Counted from the stretch's first letter, positions 7,273 through 17,150 are shown. The stretch is DNA of 64,000 bases from DAOTXN01 sp034435435 (GCA_034435435.1 DAOTXN010000135.1:96651-160650), one strand, 5' to 3'. Program-made: numbers and translations. Notes: generated from the letters alone by a model not told the origin.

Positions 7273-9693
7273 ATGACAAAAAACGACAAACCGGACCTGC
7301 CGCGGCTTCTCAGTATCCAGCAGGCTGCACGCTATTTGGGTGTGAGCATCGCCACACTGCGGCGGATGGATCGGGAAGGTGTGCTGGCGCCGTTGCGCAC
7401 AGCCGGCGGACACCGGCGCTACACGCGCGAGCTGCTAGAGGGTTATATTGCAGTCAAAGCCACGGATGGTTCCGCTCTTTTCGATTCGGACGCGCCGAGC
7501 GTCCAGCAATGTGTCGCCGAATTGGAAAAACAAAAGGCCGACCTGTGTCTTCAACTAGAAAAGGAAAGACAACAGCGCCAAACCCTCACTGCATTGAACC
7601 AGGCCGCCGCCATCATTAGCCAGTCCCTCGACCTGAGTCAGATTTTGACGCTGCTATTGGATCAACTGGAAAAGCTTGTGCCTTATGACAGCTCTACCAT
7701 CCAGTTGTTGGAAAACGATACCTTGCAGGTCGTCGCCATGCGCGGTTTCCCGCCCGGCGTCACCCGCCGAGACATCACCTGGCAAGACGCCAAGCACCCC
7801 ATGTGGCGCACGATTCTGACCAACCGTGCTCCTTTGATCATCTCGGATACGCAGACTGACCCGCGCTGGATGCGTTTACCCAAACTGGAATACATCTGTT
7901 CCTGGATCGGTGTCCCCATCGTCGCGCGCGACTGGATTTGGGGCATTCTCACCCTAGACAAGGCTGAGGCAAACTTTTATCGCCAAGAACACGCCGACTT
8001 GGCCGCGGCGGTGGCCCGTTATGCCGCAGCCGCCATCGAGAACGCACAATTGTACGCTTCGGCTTATCACCTGGGGCAAGCGCACCAGACACGGGTGGCG
8101 CAATTGGCCTCTTTGCAGACCACCAGCCTCAAGCTCTCTTCTACTTTCGAGCTTGACAAAGTGTTGGAGACGCTGGCCGAAGGGGCGCTGGAACTTACGC
8201 CGGCTGCCGACGCCCACATCTATTTCTACAATCCCGACACTGAGGAATTTAGTTTTGGCACCGCGTTGTGGCGCGATGGGCGCCGAGAGCCGGCAGTCAT
8301 CTCACCGCGCCCCGATGGACTGACCGCCACCGTCGCTCGTTACGGCAAGTCGCTGCTCATCGACGATGCCCCCAACCACCCATTATTTTCCGACCGCGTC
8401 TCCAGTCAATGGGGTGTGCACGCTGTGGCCGGTTTTCCTCTCAAGCGACACGAGCGCGTCATTGGCGTCTTTAATATGACCTATCTGGCGCCTCACCATT
8501 TTACCCCCGACGAGGTGCGGATTCTGACGCTGCTGGCCGACCAGGCTACCGTCGCCATTGAGAACGCCCAGCTCTATCAAAAGATTCAACAATACTCCAA
8601 ACATTTAGAGAGCGAGGTCGAAGCGCGCACGCGCCAGTTACGCCAGGAAAAAGAGCGCGCCGAGGTGATCCTGACCCACGCCGGCGACGGCATCGTGCTC
8701 ACCGATGCCAGCGGCGCTATCGAATACGTCAATCCGAGCTGGGAATGGCAAAACGGCTATACAACGCAGCAAGTTCTGGGAAAAAATCCGAGCCTGCTCA
8801 AAAGCGGCGAGACCCCGCCTGAGACTTATGCCGAACTGTGGGGCGCGATCACCGAGGGGCGCGTTTGGCGAGGGCACTTGCGCAATCGGCGCGCTGACGG
8901 CAGCGTTTATGACTGTGACTTGATCATTGCGCCGGTGATGAATGGCGAAGGCGAGATCGTGAATTTTGTCGGCGTGCAGCGCGACATCACCCGGCTGAAA
9001 GAGGTCGAACGGCTCAAAGACGCCTTTGTTTCCAACGTGTCGCACGAATTGCGCACGCCCATCACCAATCTCAAGCTATATCAAAATCTGCTCCAGCGAG
9101 GCGCTCCGGAGAAACGCGAGACCTATCTGCAAGTCATCGCTCGCGAGACGGCCCGCCTGGAACAACTCGTCAGCGATTTGTTGGACCTTTCGCGGCTGGA
9201 TCGGGGCGTCGCCACGTTATCACTCGAGTGGCTCGATTTGAATGCGCTCGTCAACGACGTGGTCAATGGGCTGTCTAAACTGGCCGAACAACGGCATATT
9301 ACACTCGAATTGACCCGCGCACCTGGCCTGCCCCCCATCCGAGTGGACACGCAGAAAATTTTCCAGGCCTTGACCAACCTGGTCGTCAATGCTCTCAACT
9401 ACACTCCTGCCGGTGGGCAGGTCCTCGTCGAGACAAGCCAGACGACCCATCAAGGTCGGCCAGGTCTCAGCGTGGCCGTGCGCGACACGGGCATTGGGAT
9501 TGCTTCCACCGAACTGGAACGTGTCTTTGAACGATTTTATCGAGGCAAGGCCGCCCGAGATCGGAACGTGCCGGGCACGGGCCTGGGTTTGCCCATCGCC
9601 CAGGAAATTGTCTCGCTACATAACGGTCATATCCAGGCCCAGAGTCAGATCAAACAAGGCAGTACATTCACTGTCTGGTTGCCTCTGTCTTGA
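7273..9693 (+). CDS. Soluble sensor histidine kinase with N-terminal MerR/excisionase-type HTH
   Basis: An 806-residue protein. Residues 14-60 form a MerR/BldC-type helix-turn-helix (SIQQAARYLGVSIATLRR ... TAGGHRRY). A coiled segment follows, then two GAF domains (about 107-256 and 281-432), a PAS domain (about 460-573), HisKA with SHELRTP (phospho-His 591) and a HATPase with N-box NLVVNALNYT, DTGIGI and GTGLGL. No membrane segment is present, so it senses inside the cell. Fusing a DNA-binding domain to a kinase without a receiver is unusual and suggests direct control of DNA binding by ligand or phosphorylation. The AAGGAG site is well placed. The next kinase gene begins 10 bases downstream, so they form an operon. 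Confidence 0.88.
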   Translation: MTKNDKPDLPRLLSIQQAARYLGVSIATLRRMDREGVLAPLRTAGGHRRYTRELLEGYIAVKATDGSALFDSDAPSVQQCVAELEKQKADLCLQLEKERQQRQTLTALNQAAAIISQSLDLSQILTLLLDQLEKLVPYDSSTIQLLENDTLQVVAMRGFPPGVTRRDITWQDAKHPMWRTILTNRAPLIISDTQTDPRWMRLPKLEYICSWIGVPIVARDWIWGILTLDKAEANFYRQEHADLAAAVARYAAAAIENAQLYASAYHLGQAHQTRVAQLASLQTTSLKLSSTFELDKVLETLAEGALELTPAADAHIYFYNPDTEEFSFGTALWRDGRREPAVISPRPDGLTATVARYGKSLLIDDAPNHPLFSDRVSSQWGVHAVAGFPLKRHERVIGVFNMTYLAPHHFTPDEVRILTLLADQATVAIENAQLYQKIQQYSKHLESEVEARTRQLRQEKERAEVILTHAGDGIVLTDASGAIEYVNPSWEWQNGYTTQQVLGKNPSLLKSGETPPETYAELWGAITEGRVWRGHLRNRRADGSVYDCDLIIAPVMNGEGEIVNFVGVQRDITRLKEVERLKDAFVSNVSHELRTPITNLKLYQNLLQRGAPEKRETYLQVIARETARLEQLVSDLLDLSRLDRGVATLSLEWLDLNALVNDVVNGLSKLAEQRHITLELTRAPGLPPIRVDTQKIFQALTNLVVNALNYTPAGGQVLVETSQTTHQGRPGLSVAVRDTGIGIASTELERVFERFYRGKAARDRNVPGTGLGLPIAQEIVSLHNGHIQAQSQIKQGSTFTVWLPLS

Positions 9694-9703
9694 ATGCTCC
9701 AAA

Positions 9704-12700
9704 ATGGTAGAATTTCCTGAACCTATGGTCCTTGACCCGACAATATTTAACACCGTCCAGGCGCTCATTGTAGGTCTGGATCCCGATGGCACGATCCGCT
9801 TCTTTAACGCCTATTGCGAGCAAATCACCGGTTGGCCGCGCCACGAAGCATTAGGAAAAAACTGGTTCGAGCACTTTATCCCCGCCCGTCTGCGCTTGTC
9901 TATGCAGTCGATCCTGGCCGAGTTGCTTGAATCCACCCACACCGGCCCGGTCGAAAGCATCCTGCTCACCCGAACAGGCCAAGAGCGAGTGGTCGCGTGG
10001 CACAACACAGTGCTGCGCACTGAAAGCGGCAGGGTAACACTCGTCGTCGGCGCCGGCATTGACGTGACCGAGCAGCGCGAGGCCGAAAACATGCTGCACT
10101 CGCTCAATGCCGCTGCGATGGCCGTCCAGCAAGCCCGGAGTGAACAAGAGATATTCGCTGTGACAGCCCAAGAACTCACGCGGCTGGGTTTCGAGTGCAC
10201 GGTGCTACTGACCGATGCCGGGGAAAGCGATCTCGAAATCGTCTTTACTACTTTTCCGGACGCCGATCTGGACAGGGCGGAACGGTTATTGGGGGCGGCG
10301 ATATTGGGATACCATATCCCCGTTGCGTCGGTCCGAGAGTGGGATATCATTCGCCGTGAACGGCGCGCTCTTTTGATCACTCAACCCGCCGCCCTCGTGC
10401 GTGAGATATTTTCCACCGCCGGAACCACTCTCGCCGAACAGGCGAGCCGACTGCCCAAGTTGAGCCGATTAATCGTCGCGCCTATGACCATCGGGGCTAC
10501 AATCCTGGGAGTGTTGACCGCCCATTCAGATCACGTGACCGAAGTCTATCTGCCGGGAATGACCGCCTTTGCTAACCAGGTTGCGGTCGCTCTACGCAAC
10601 GCACGCCTGCATGCCGAGACGCAGCGTCGTGTCATCGAACAATCTACTCTGCTCGCAGCCAGCCGCATCGCCTCTTCTTCCCTGGATCTGCCACAGGTGT
10701 TGACTTGTCTGGCGGAGCACTTGTGCAAGGCCATAGACGCCACCAGTAGCTATATATGTGACTGGGATCCCGAAACAGATACCGCTACCGTGCTGGCCGA
10801 ATACGTCGCGCCCGACGTGGCCGAGCAAGACTCGGACCTGGGTGTGACATACAATCTGGGGCGCGATTTCCCCGGCGCCAGCGAGATGCTGCGGCAGGCG
10901 CTGCCCCAAATTACTCACCGTGACGACCCCACCATCAGCGCTATAGAACGCGCCCACATGGAGCTATACGGCGCTCATACTACGCTGTTGATTCCTCTGG
11001 TCGTCAAAGAAGCCGTGATCGGCTTTGCCGAACTATGGGAGAGCCGCCGCCGGCGCGAATTCACGCCCCGCGAGATCGCGCTGTGTCAGGGCATTGCCCA
11101 GCACGTTGCCATCGCCATCGCCAACACCCGCTTGTTCGAGGCCGAGGCCCAACGCCGCAGAGAGGCTGAAACCTTACGCCAGATCACGTCTGTCTTGGCC
11201 TCCACACTCGATCTGGACCAGGTGCTAGATTTGATCCTGGAACAGCTGGCGCAAGTCATCCGCTACGACAGCGCGGCCGTGTTCTTACTCCAGAACGACA
11301 GGCTGGTTGTCACGGCCGGGCGGGGCTTCCCTGAACCCGAGCGTGTGATGGGCATGTCGTTCACAACGCAAGAAAACACACTGTTTCAGCACATCCAGAC
11401 GACGCGAGCGCCTTTGGTTTTGCCGGACGCCCGGGCCGATCCACGGTTTTTTGGCAGAGGCGGCACCCACTACGTGCGGGGCTGGATGGGCATTCCGTTG
11501 ATGGTCAAGGATCGAATTATCGGGCACGTCACGGTAGACAGCCGGCAACCCAACGCCTTTGACAACACAGATGCCACGCTGGTGCAGGCCTTTGCCAACC
11601 AGGCGGCCATCGCCATCGAAAACGCGCGTCTGTTCGAAGCGAACGAGCGTCGCTGGCGCGAAGCAGAGACCCTGCGCGCCGCTACCCAGGCCCTCAGCGC
11701 CACGCTAGACCTGCAACAAATCTTTGACCTGATCTTGAGCGAGCTCCAGCAAGTCGTACCTTACGACAGCGCCTCGGTGCAGGAACTCAAAGGTGAGCGT
11801 CTGGAGATCATCGGTGGGCGGGGCTTTCCCAATCTGGAGGAGTTGCTGGGTCTAAGTTTTGATCTAAGCGCCGCCGATCACCCCAATGGGCAAGTCATTC
11901 GCACCCGCGCCCCCTTGATTCTGGGCGACGCGCCGACCCACTATGATGAATTTCACCGCGAGCCGCACGCCCAAGCCGCCATTCGCTCCTGGTTGGGTGT
12001 GCCGCTGCTATTTGGCGACCAGGTCATCGGTATGATCACCCTCGACAAGCGCGAGTCGGGCTTTTACAACGAGGAACACGTCCGCCTGGCGCTGGCTTAT
12101 GCTGCCCAGGCCGCCATCGCCGTCGAAAACGCCCGCCTGTTCCAAACCGAGCGCGCCCAGGCGCAACGCCAGGCCGCCCTTTCTCGCCTGAGCGCCGACC
12201 TGGCGGCCACGCTGGAGGTGGACCAGGTGTGTTGGCGCGTGGTCAACGGCTTACACGCCACGCTGGGATACCGCTTTATTGGTCTTTTCTTGCTAGACCA
12301 GGCCACCGGTGAGCGGGTATTGGCCGCTACGGTCGGCTGGCCTACCGCCCCACCCGTCAATTGGCGTCTGCCTCCTGGCCACGGGTTGAGCGAGCGCCCA
12401 CTTTGGGATGGCCAATTGCACTATTCGCCCGATGTGAGCCAGGAACCTAGTTATGTCCCTGGGCTGGGCGGCTCTGAAGTGGATGTACCTCTAAAATTGG
12501 GCGAGCAGATACTCGGCGTGCTGGCTGTGGAGAGCGCCAAAACGCATGACTTTGATCAGCACGATTTCGAGGTGCTCACCGCGGCAGCCAACCAGTCCGC
12601 TGTGGCTATCCAGAACGCCCGACTATATGAGACCCAGCGCCAACAAGCCGACGAGTTGGCGCGGCTGCATCGTGCGTCGGCGCCGCTGCTCTTTGCTGCC

Positions 12701-14827
12701 CCCACCGACTTACCCTCGCTGGCGCAAAACATCGTCGAGGCGGTTTTGAGCGAGTTCGGTCAAGCCAACTGCAGCTTGCTGCTGCTCGATAGACCCTCCG
12801 GCGAAATCAAGCGCATCGCTGCAGTCGGGCCTTATGTCCCAGAGGTTCAAAGCGCCTGCCTGCGTCTGGATGGTCGTGGGCTTGTGCCGCGCGCCATCCG
12901 CATGGGCCAGATCGTCAACGCGCCGGATGTACTTACCGATCCCGACTATGTGCCAAGCTGGAAGGGCGCCCGATCCGAGATGGTCGTCCCCCTGCGCGCC
13001 GGCGACCAGATCATCGGCGCCTTGGATATGCAAAGCACGCAACCGTACGCTTTTGGCCCGGCCGATGAACGCCTGTTGACTGCCTATGCCGAGCGGGCCG
13101 CGCTGGCGTTGGAAAACACCCGCCTGTATCAAGAAACTGCGCGCCGCGCCGATGAAATGGCCTCGCTGTACTACATTGGCCTGGCGACCTCCTCCAGCCT
13201 CTCGCTGGATCAAGTCCTCACTTCGATTTATGAGCAATGCAAGATCGCCCTTCCCTGTGAGCATTTTTACGTCGCCTTGCACCGCGCCGACGAACCCACC
13301 ATCACCTTCCCCATCTTTATCGGCCAGGGGAAACGCCTGCAAGTGCCTCCCGTAGAGTTTGCGGCAAACGAAGGCTTTACGGCCTACATTATTCGACAAC
13401 GCTGCCCGTTGATGGTCCAAGACGTGTCCAACGTGCACAAAACACTACCTATCCGTCCTATGACCGTAACAGACACGCCCCCAGATAACTATTTGGGCGT
13501 GCCGCTCATATTGCGTGACCAAGTCATCGGCGTGCTCTCGGTTCAATCGTCCGACCCGGCGGCTTATTCCAAAGATCACATGCGTCTGCTGAGCACCATC
13601 GCCGCCCAGGCCGCTATCGCCATCGAAAATGCCCGCCTCTACACCACTGTGCAAGAGTATGCCAACTCGCTGCAAGAGGTCGCAGCGGAGCGCCAATATC
13701 TGTTCGAGCAACTGCAAAAATACACCGAGACACTCGAAGAACAGGTCACCGCGCGTACAGCCGAGATCTTTGCCGAAAAAGAAAAGATAGAAGCCGTCCT
13801 CAAATCGACCGCTGACCCGATCATCATCACCGATCACGCAGGGCGCGTTACTTATGTCAACGATGCTTTCACCACTCTCAGTGGCTACACTGTCTCCGAG
13901 GTCCTGGATCAGTGTGTAGCGGACGTTATCGTCGCCCATGAAACACCGGCCGCAACCGTATCTCACTTCCATCAAGCCATTACCCAGGGCATCCTGTGGC
14001 GAGGCGATCTCTTTTTCGTCCACAAAGATGGTCGGCCCCTGGAGGTCGAGGCCACACTGGCGCCTGTCTGTGATCACGCCGGCGACATCATCAACTTTGC
14101 CATCGGTTTGCGCGACGTGAGCCAGGCCAGAGCGCTAGAGCGCGCCAAGTCCGAATTTCTCACCAACGTCTCGCACCAACTGCGCACGCCTGTCACTAAT
14201 CTCAAGACATATACTTATTTGTTGAACAAAGGCACGCCCGAAAAACATACCCAATACGTCCAGGTAGTGCAGAACGAGGTCGAGAAACTCTTACACCTCG
14301 TCGAGGGTCTGATCGAAATCGTCGAGTTGGACGCTGAACCCATCGTGACCGAGTGGCAGTCCGTCCCGTTGCTCGAACTGGTTCACGCGACCGTGCTTCG
14401 TTACCACTCACAAGCTCAAGCCGCCGGCCTGACCCTGCGAGCCGATCTGCCCGACCCGCCGCCTCCTGCTGCAATGGGCAGCAAGTTCCGCCTGAGCCAG
14501 GCCTTGAACCAAATCGTGGAAAACGCGCTATCCTTTACCGAGCAAGGTGAGATCGTGGTAGGAGCCTATTTGGATGCCGCCGCAAACACACCCGAATTGG
14601 TGCTGTGGGTCTCCGACACCGGACCTGGCATTCCTCGCGCCGATCAGGAAAAACTCTTTGAACGCTTCTACCGCGGAGAAATCGCCAAGCCCGGGCATAT
14701 CATTGGCACCGGTTTAGGATTGGCCATCGCCAACACCATCGTGCAAGCCCATCGCGGCCATATCACGCTGCGTAGCGCCGTCGGACAGGGTAGCACCTTT
14801 GAAATACGCTTGCCGGTAATCCAATAA
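9704..14827 (+). CDS. Giant cytoplasmic sensor histidine kinase with seven GAF domains
   Basis: About 1707 residues. Order: PAS (8-125), seven GAF units (about 130-304, 313-475, 490-645, 656-812, 823-972, 986-1139, 1150-1312), PAS (about 1361-1475), HisKA (phospho-His about 1491) and HATPase (about 1590-1707, DTGPGI and GTGLGL). The GAF units are joined by short helical linkers with recurring REAETLR-like text. The H-box reads SHQLRTP, with Gln where Glu usually acts in phosphotransfer. There is no membrane helix and no receiver, and no response regulator lies nearby. Start 9704 follows the previous stop closely without a clear ribosome site; ATG 9725 is an alternative. The frame is open back to 9389 but overlaps the first kinase there. 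Confidence 0.87.
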   Translation: MVEFPEPMVLDPTIFNTVQALIVGLDPDGTIRFFNAYCEQITGWPRHEALGKNWFEHFIPARLRLSMQSILAELLESTHTGPVESILLTRTGQERVVAWHNTVLRTESGRVTLVVGAGIDVTEQREAENMLHSLNAAAMAVQQARSEQEIFAVTAQELTRLGFECTVLLTDAGESDLEIVFTTFPDADLDRAERLLGAAILGYHIPVASVREWDIIRRERRALLITQPAALVREIFSTAGTTLAEQASRLPKLSRLIVAPMTIGATILGVLTAHSDHVTEVYLPGMTAFANQVAVALRNARLHAETQRRVIEQSTLLAASRIASSSLDLPQVLTCLAEHLCKAIDATSSYICDWDPETDTATVLAEYVAPDVAEQDSDLGVTYNLGRDFPGASEMLRQALPQITHRDDPTISAIERAHMELYGAHTTLLIPLVVKEAVIGFAELWESRRRREFTPREIALCQGIAQHVAIAIANTRLFEAEAQRRREAETLRQITSVLASTLDLDQVLDLILEQLAQVIRYDSAAVFLLQNDRLVVTAGRGFPEPERVMGMSFTTQENTLFQHIQTTRAPLVLPDARADPRFFGRGGTHYVRGWMGIPLMVKDRIIGHVTVDSRQPNAFDNTDATLVQAFANQAAIAIENARLFEANERRWREAETLRAATQALSATLDLQQIFDLILSELQQVVPYDSASVQELKGERLEIIGGRGFPNLEELLGLSFDLSAADHPNGQVIRTRAPLILGDAPTHYDEFHREPHAQAAIRSWLGVPLLFGDQVIGMITLDKRESGFYNEEHVRLALAYAAQAAIAVENARLFQTERAQAQRQAALSRLSADLAATLEVDQVCWRVVNGLHATLGYRFIGLFLLDQATGERVLAATVGWPTAPPVNWRLPPGHGLSERPLWDGQLHYSPDVSQEPSYVPGLGGSEVDVPLKLGEQILGVLAVESAKTHDFDQHDFEVLTAAANQSAVAIQNARLYETQRQQADELARLHRASAPLLFAAPTDLPSLAQNIVEAVLSEFGQANCSLLLLDRPSGEIKRIAAVGPYVPEVQSACLRLDGRGLVPRAIRMGQIVNAPDVLTDPDYVPSWKGARSEMVVPLRAGDQIIGALDMQSTQPYAFGPADERLLTAYAERAALALENTRLYQETARRADEMASLYYIGLATSSSLSLDQVLTSIYEQCKIALPCEHFYVALHRADEPTITFPIFIGQGKRLQVPPVEFAANEGFTAYIIRQRCPLMVQDVSNVHKTLPIRPMTVTDTPPDNYLGVPLILRDQVIGVLSVQSSDPAAYSKDHMRLLSTIAAQAAIAIENARLYTTVQEYANSLQEVAAERQYLFEQLQKYTETLEEQVTARTAEIFAEKEKIEAVLKSTADPIIITDHAGRVTYVNDAFTTLSGYTVSEVLDQCVADVIVAHETPAATVSHFHQAITQGILWRGDLFFVHKDGRPLEVEATLAPVCDHAGDIINFAIGLRDVSQARALERAKSEFLTNVSHQLRTPVTNLKTYTYLLNKGTPEKHTQYVQVVQNEVEKLLHLVEGLIEIVELDAEPIVTEWQSVPLLELVHATVLRYHSQAQAAGLTLRADLPDPPPPAAMGSKFRLSQALNQIVENALSFTEQGEIVVGAYLDAAANTPELVLWVSDTGPGIPRADQEKLFERFYRGEIAKPGHIIGTGLGLAIANTIVQAHRGHITLRSAVGQGSTFEIRLPVIQ

Positions 14828-14837
14828 ATGGTATAAT
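14810..14837 (+). promoter_or_regulatory. Promoter for the membrane zinc-ribbon gene
   Basis: TTGCCG (14810-14815), a 16-base spacer and a perfect TATAAT (14832-14837). It overlaps the 3' end of the kinase gene. The leader then begins with the hairpin at 14848. Confidence 0.6.
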
Positions 14838-14847
14838 ACACCCCCGA

Positions 14848-14881
14848 CCGGGCTTATGGCTTGTCAGCCCGGCCATTTTTT
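14848..14881 (+). terminator. Intrinsic terminator or attenuator
   Basis: CCGGGCT (14848-14854) pairs with AGCCCGG (14866-14872), followed by CCA and six T residues. It should end the kinase operon. Because the TATAAT lies just upstream, it also falls in the leader of the next gene and could attenuate it. Confidence 0.65.
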
Positions 14882-14905
14882 GCTCTGCAAAGGAGTGGCC
14901 GTCTC

Positions 14906-15439
14906 ATGGATTGGGTGGATTCCATTAGCAATGTTATCGTCGTCATTGCGGCCTTTTTGGGCGCTTTTCTGGCGGCCTTGTGGCTCAGTATGATCATTTG
15001 GACCTTTCGGGACATTCGCGCCCGCTCTCGCGACATCTTTGCGCAAATCCTCGCCTCGTTGATCGTCGCTATTCTCAACCTGCCGGGTCTGCTGATCTAT
15101 ATGATGGTGCGCCCGCGCGAAACCCTCGCCGAAGCCTACGATCGTTCGCTCGAAGAAGAGGCCTTGCTGCAAAGCATCGAAGAGCGCGAAAGCTGCCCCG
15201 GATGTGGTCAGCGCAGCGCCGCCGAATGGATCATCTGCCCCTACTGTCACACGCAGTTAAAGAAAAGCTGCCATTACTGTGGGCGGGCCATGCATCTGCG
15301 TTGGACAGTTTGTCCCTATTGCGGCGCTAGTGACCGTCCTGCCACGACCGCCGCGTCCTCGCTGAGCCGCACCCAGCCTACCTATGCGCCCCCGGCTCGC
15401 TTTGCAGCGGCCGACACTGAAACCTCAACCGCCGAGTAG
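14906..15439 (+). CDS. Membrane protein with C-terminal double zinc ribbon
   Basis: A 177-residue protein. Two transmembrane helices (about 6-32 and 48-70) are followed by a coiled stretch and a zinc-ribbon pair built from four CxxC knuckles (CPGC, CPYC, CHYC, CPYC) near residues 95-145, then a Ser/Ala-rich tail. The ribbons should face the cytoplasm. The start at 14906 has AGGAG eleven bases upstream; a longer frame begins inside the terminator and is rejected. The role is unknown. Similar small membrane zinc-ribbon proteins are often adaptors. It lies 6 bases before the esterase gene. Confidence 0.7.
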   Translation: MDWVDSISNVIVVIAAFLGAFLAALWLSMIIWTFRDIRARSRDIFAQILASLIVAILNLPGLLIYMMVRPRETLAEAYDRSLEEEALLQSIEERESCPGCGQRSAAEWIICPYCHTQLKKSCHYCGRAMHLRWTVCPYCGASDRPATTAASSLSRTQPTYAPPARFAAADTETSTAE

Positions 15440-15445
15440 GAGCCG

Positions 15446-16273
15446 ATGGCCCAACATCCCTGGCTCGACCCCAGTCCCTTCTTTTTTGCCGGGGGGCCGG
15501 TTGGCGTACTTCTCATACATGGTTTGACTGGCGCGCCGACCGAAATGCGCCCCATGGGCGAATACCTGGCAGCTCAAGGCTACACTGTGGCCGGACCGCG
15601 CCTGTGTGGTCACGGCACTGCATGGCAAGAATTGAGCCGCACCCGCTGGCAAGACTGGATCAACAGCGCCGGCGTCGCCCTGACCCAGCTGCAGGGTCGC
15701 TGCCGACGAATTTTCGTGGGAGGTCTGTCGTTAGGAGGGTTGATTACGCTGTATTTGGGTCAGCAGCATCCCGAAATCGCCGGACTTGTCCCCATGGCGC
15801 CGGCCCTCAACGTTGCCAGCCCCTTCATCCGCCTCACACCCATCGCCAAGCGCTTTGTGACCAAACTCGACAAAACCGGAGCGATGGATAACGGTCACGT
15901 TGATTCTGAAACCTGTAATCGGCTGTGGTGCTATCCGGTTACTCCCCTGGCTGCGGCGCACGAGGTGCTCAAACTCCAGCGAGTTATCCGGCCCGCTCTA
16001 GGCCGCATTGTACAACCTCTGCTCATCTTTCAGGGGCGCCACGACCGCGCTGTGCGCCTCGACAGCGCAGCAATCGTTTACGAGCGCGCTGCGTCAAGCG
16101 ATAAGGAACTGGTTTGGTTGGACAATTCTGGTCACTGTGTGACGGTAGATAGCGAGCGCGAGGTGGTGTGGCGCAAGACCCATCGGTGGATTCAAGAGCG
16201 GTTAGATGAGGAACGCCATTATTGCACGCGCAGCAGCACCTTGCCGTCCTGCCAAAGCCCTTCCAGGTTGTAA
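15446..16273 (+). CDS. Alpha/beta-hydrolase, carboxylesterase or monoacylglycerol lipase type
   Basis: A 275-residue hydrolase of the Est30-like group. It has the oxyanion segment LLIHGLTGAPTEM, the nucleophile elbow GLSLGG (Ser 95), an acid in FQGRHDRAV and the catalytic His in SGHCVTVD. There is no signal peptide, so it acts in the cytoplasm, probably on short acyl esters or monoacylglycerol. The last ~18 residues run past the usual end of the fold and overlap the rsfS gene on the opposite strand by 55 bases. Confidence 0.85.
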   Translation: MAQHPWLDPSPFFFAGGPVGVLLIHGLTGAPTEMRPMGEYLAAQGYTVAGPRLCGHGTAWQELSRTRWQDWINSAGVALTQLQGRCRRIFVGGLSLGGLITLYLGQQHPEIAGLVPMAPALNVASPFIRLTPIAKRFVTKLDKTGAMDNGHVDSETCNRLWCYPVTPLAAAHEVLKLQRVIRPALGRIVQPLLIFQGRHDRAVRLDSAAIVYERAASSDKELVWLDNSGHCVTVDSEREVVWRKTHRWIQERLDEERHYCTRSSTLPSCQSPSRL

Positions 16274-16581
16274 TAGCTACGCAGCGCGGGCGCAAAGATG
16301 TGCACAATTACGTCCAGATAATCCATCAAGACCCATCCGGCCAGAGGTTCGCCCTCAATGTGATGGGGAAGGATACTCGACTCTTTTTTGATCGTCTCTC
16401 GCACACCGTCGGCCAGCGCCCTGATCTGCCGTTCGCTGCTGCCGCTGCATATCACAAAATAGTCCGTGAATGGACTCTGCTCGTGAATATCCAGCAAGAG
16501 AATATCCTCCCCCAGTTTGTCTTCCAGCACATCCACGATCTGTCGCGCTAATGCAATGGGTTCCAGTTTACGACCTCCCAA
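16219..16581 (-). CDS. rsfS: Ribosomal silencing factor RsfS
   Basis: A 120-residue protein of the Iojap/RsfS family, which binds ribosomal protein uL14 and blocks joining of the subunits when nutrients are low. Diagnostic text is DILLLDI, FTDYFVICSGSSERQIRAL, GWVLMDYLDVIVHIF and YYNLEGLW. Length is normal. The 3' end overlaps the esterase gene on the other strand. It is followed on the minus strand by no partner; nadD, a frequent neighbour, is not here. Confidence 0.93.
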   Translation of the reverse strand: MGGRKLEPIALARQIVDVLEDKLGEDILLLDIHEQSPFTDYFVICSGSSERQIRALADGVRETIKKESSILPHHIEGEPLAGWVLMDYLDVIVHIFAPALRSYYNLEGLWQDGKVLLRVQ

Positions 16582-16605
16582 TCTACCAATCTTCCACTAC
16601 CCAAT

Positions 16606-17076
16606 TTACGCCATTTTATCAGAGCCGGCCCCATCGCGCAACCCGGCCAACAGCGTTTGCATGCGCTTCCAATGACTCCCTGGCCAGTAGACCCGCTGGC
16701 ACGCCGCGCACCACGAAAAGCGCGTCTGCGTTCGTTGTATAAAGAGTGGCGCATGCGTTTGCACCAGCCTTGGGTCGGCAGCCGCCAGCCGTTGATTGCA
16801 CACCGGACAGCGGGAAAAGGGGGGATCGACCGGCGGCCCAACGCTTTGCCACACCTGGCGCAGTTGTTCTTCCAATATCTGGCTTTCGACCACCAACGCG
16901 CGCAGCCCCCGGCGTTCGGCCAAAGCGCGGTCGCGGGTAAGCACCAGGCGGTCCTCGGCGCGGGCCAAACGCACAATCTCCCAATCGTTGGTGTCGGCCA
17001 CATACGCGGTATCGTAGCCCAGAATCCGCAGCCACCTGGCCAGCCGTCCCAACATCGCATCGGCCAACAGTCTCAT
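16606..17076 (-). CDS. Mut7-C (PIN-like) RNase domain protein with zinc ribbon
   Basis: A 156-residue protein. The N-terminal half has the Mut7-C signature of a PIN-like nuclease: LLADAMLGRLARWLRILGYD, then DTNDWEIVRLA and RLVLTRDRALA with conserved acidic residues. The C-terminal half holds a zinc ribbon (CPVC ... CAAC). Family members are predicted ribonucleases of unknown target. It precedes rsfS on the same strand by 24 bases, so both may be one transcript. Confidence 0.85.
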   Translation of the reverse strand: MRLLADAMLGRLARWLRILGYDTAYVADTNDWEIVRLARAEDRLVLTRDRALAERRGLRALVVESQILEEQLRQVWQSVGPPVDPPFSRCPVCNQRLAAADPRLVQTHAPLFIQRTQTRFSWCAACQRVYWPGSHWKRMQTLLAGLRDGAGSDKMA

Positions 17077-17150
17077 GACTTGAATTATTCCCTACTCTCT
17101 GGTATGATTGCCGCCGTCAAGTTTGGCTGCCGACGTATAATGGAGAAAAT

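Noticed and set aside
9389..9703. Extension of the giant kinase into the previous gene
   Set aside because: It overlaps the HATPase domain of the first kinase in another frame and has no match to PAS or GAF.
17136..17141. TATAAT just before the Amt-like gene
   Set aside because: No -35 box at 16-18 bases, and it lies only ten bases before the TTG start. It could be a coincidence in an AT-rich stretch, so it is not listed as a promoter.
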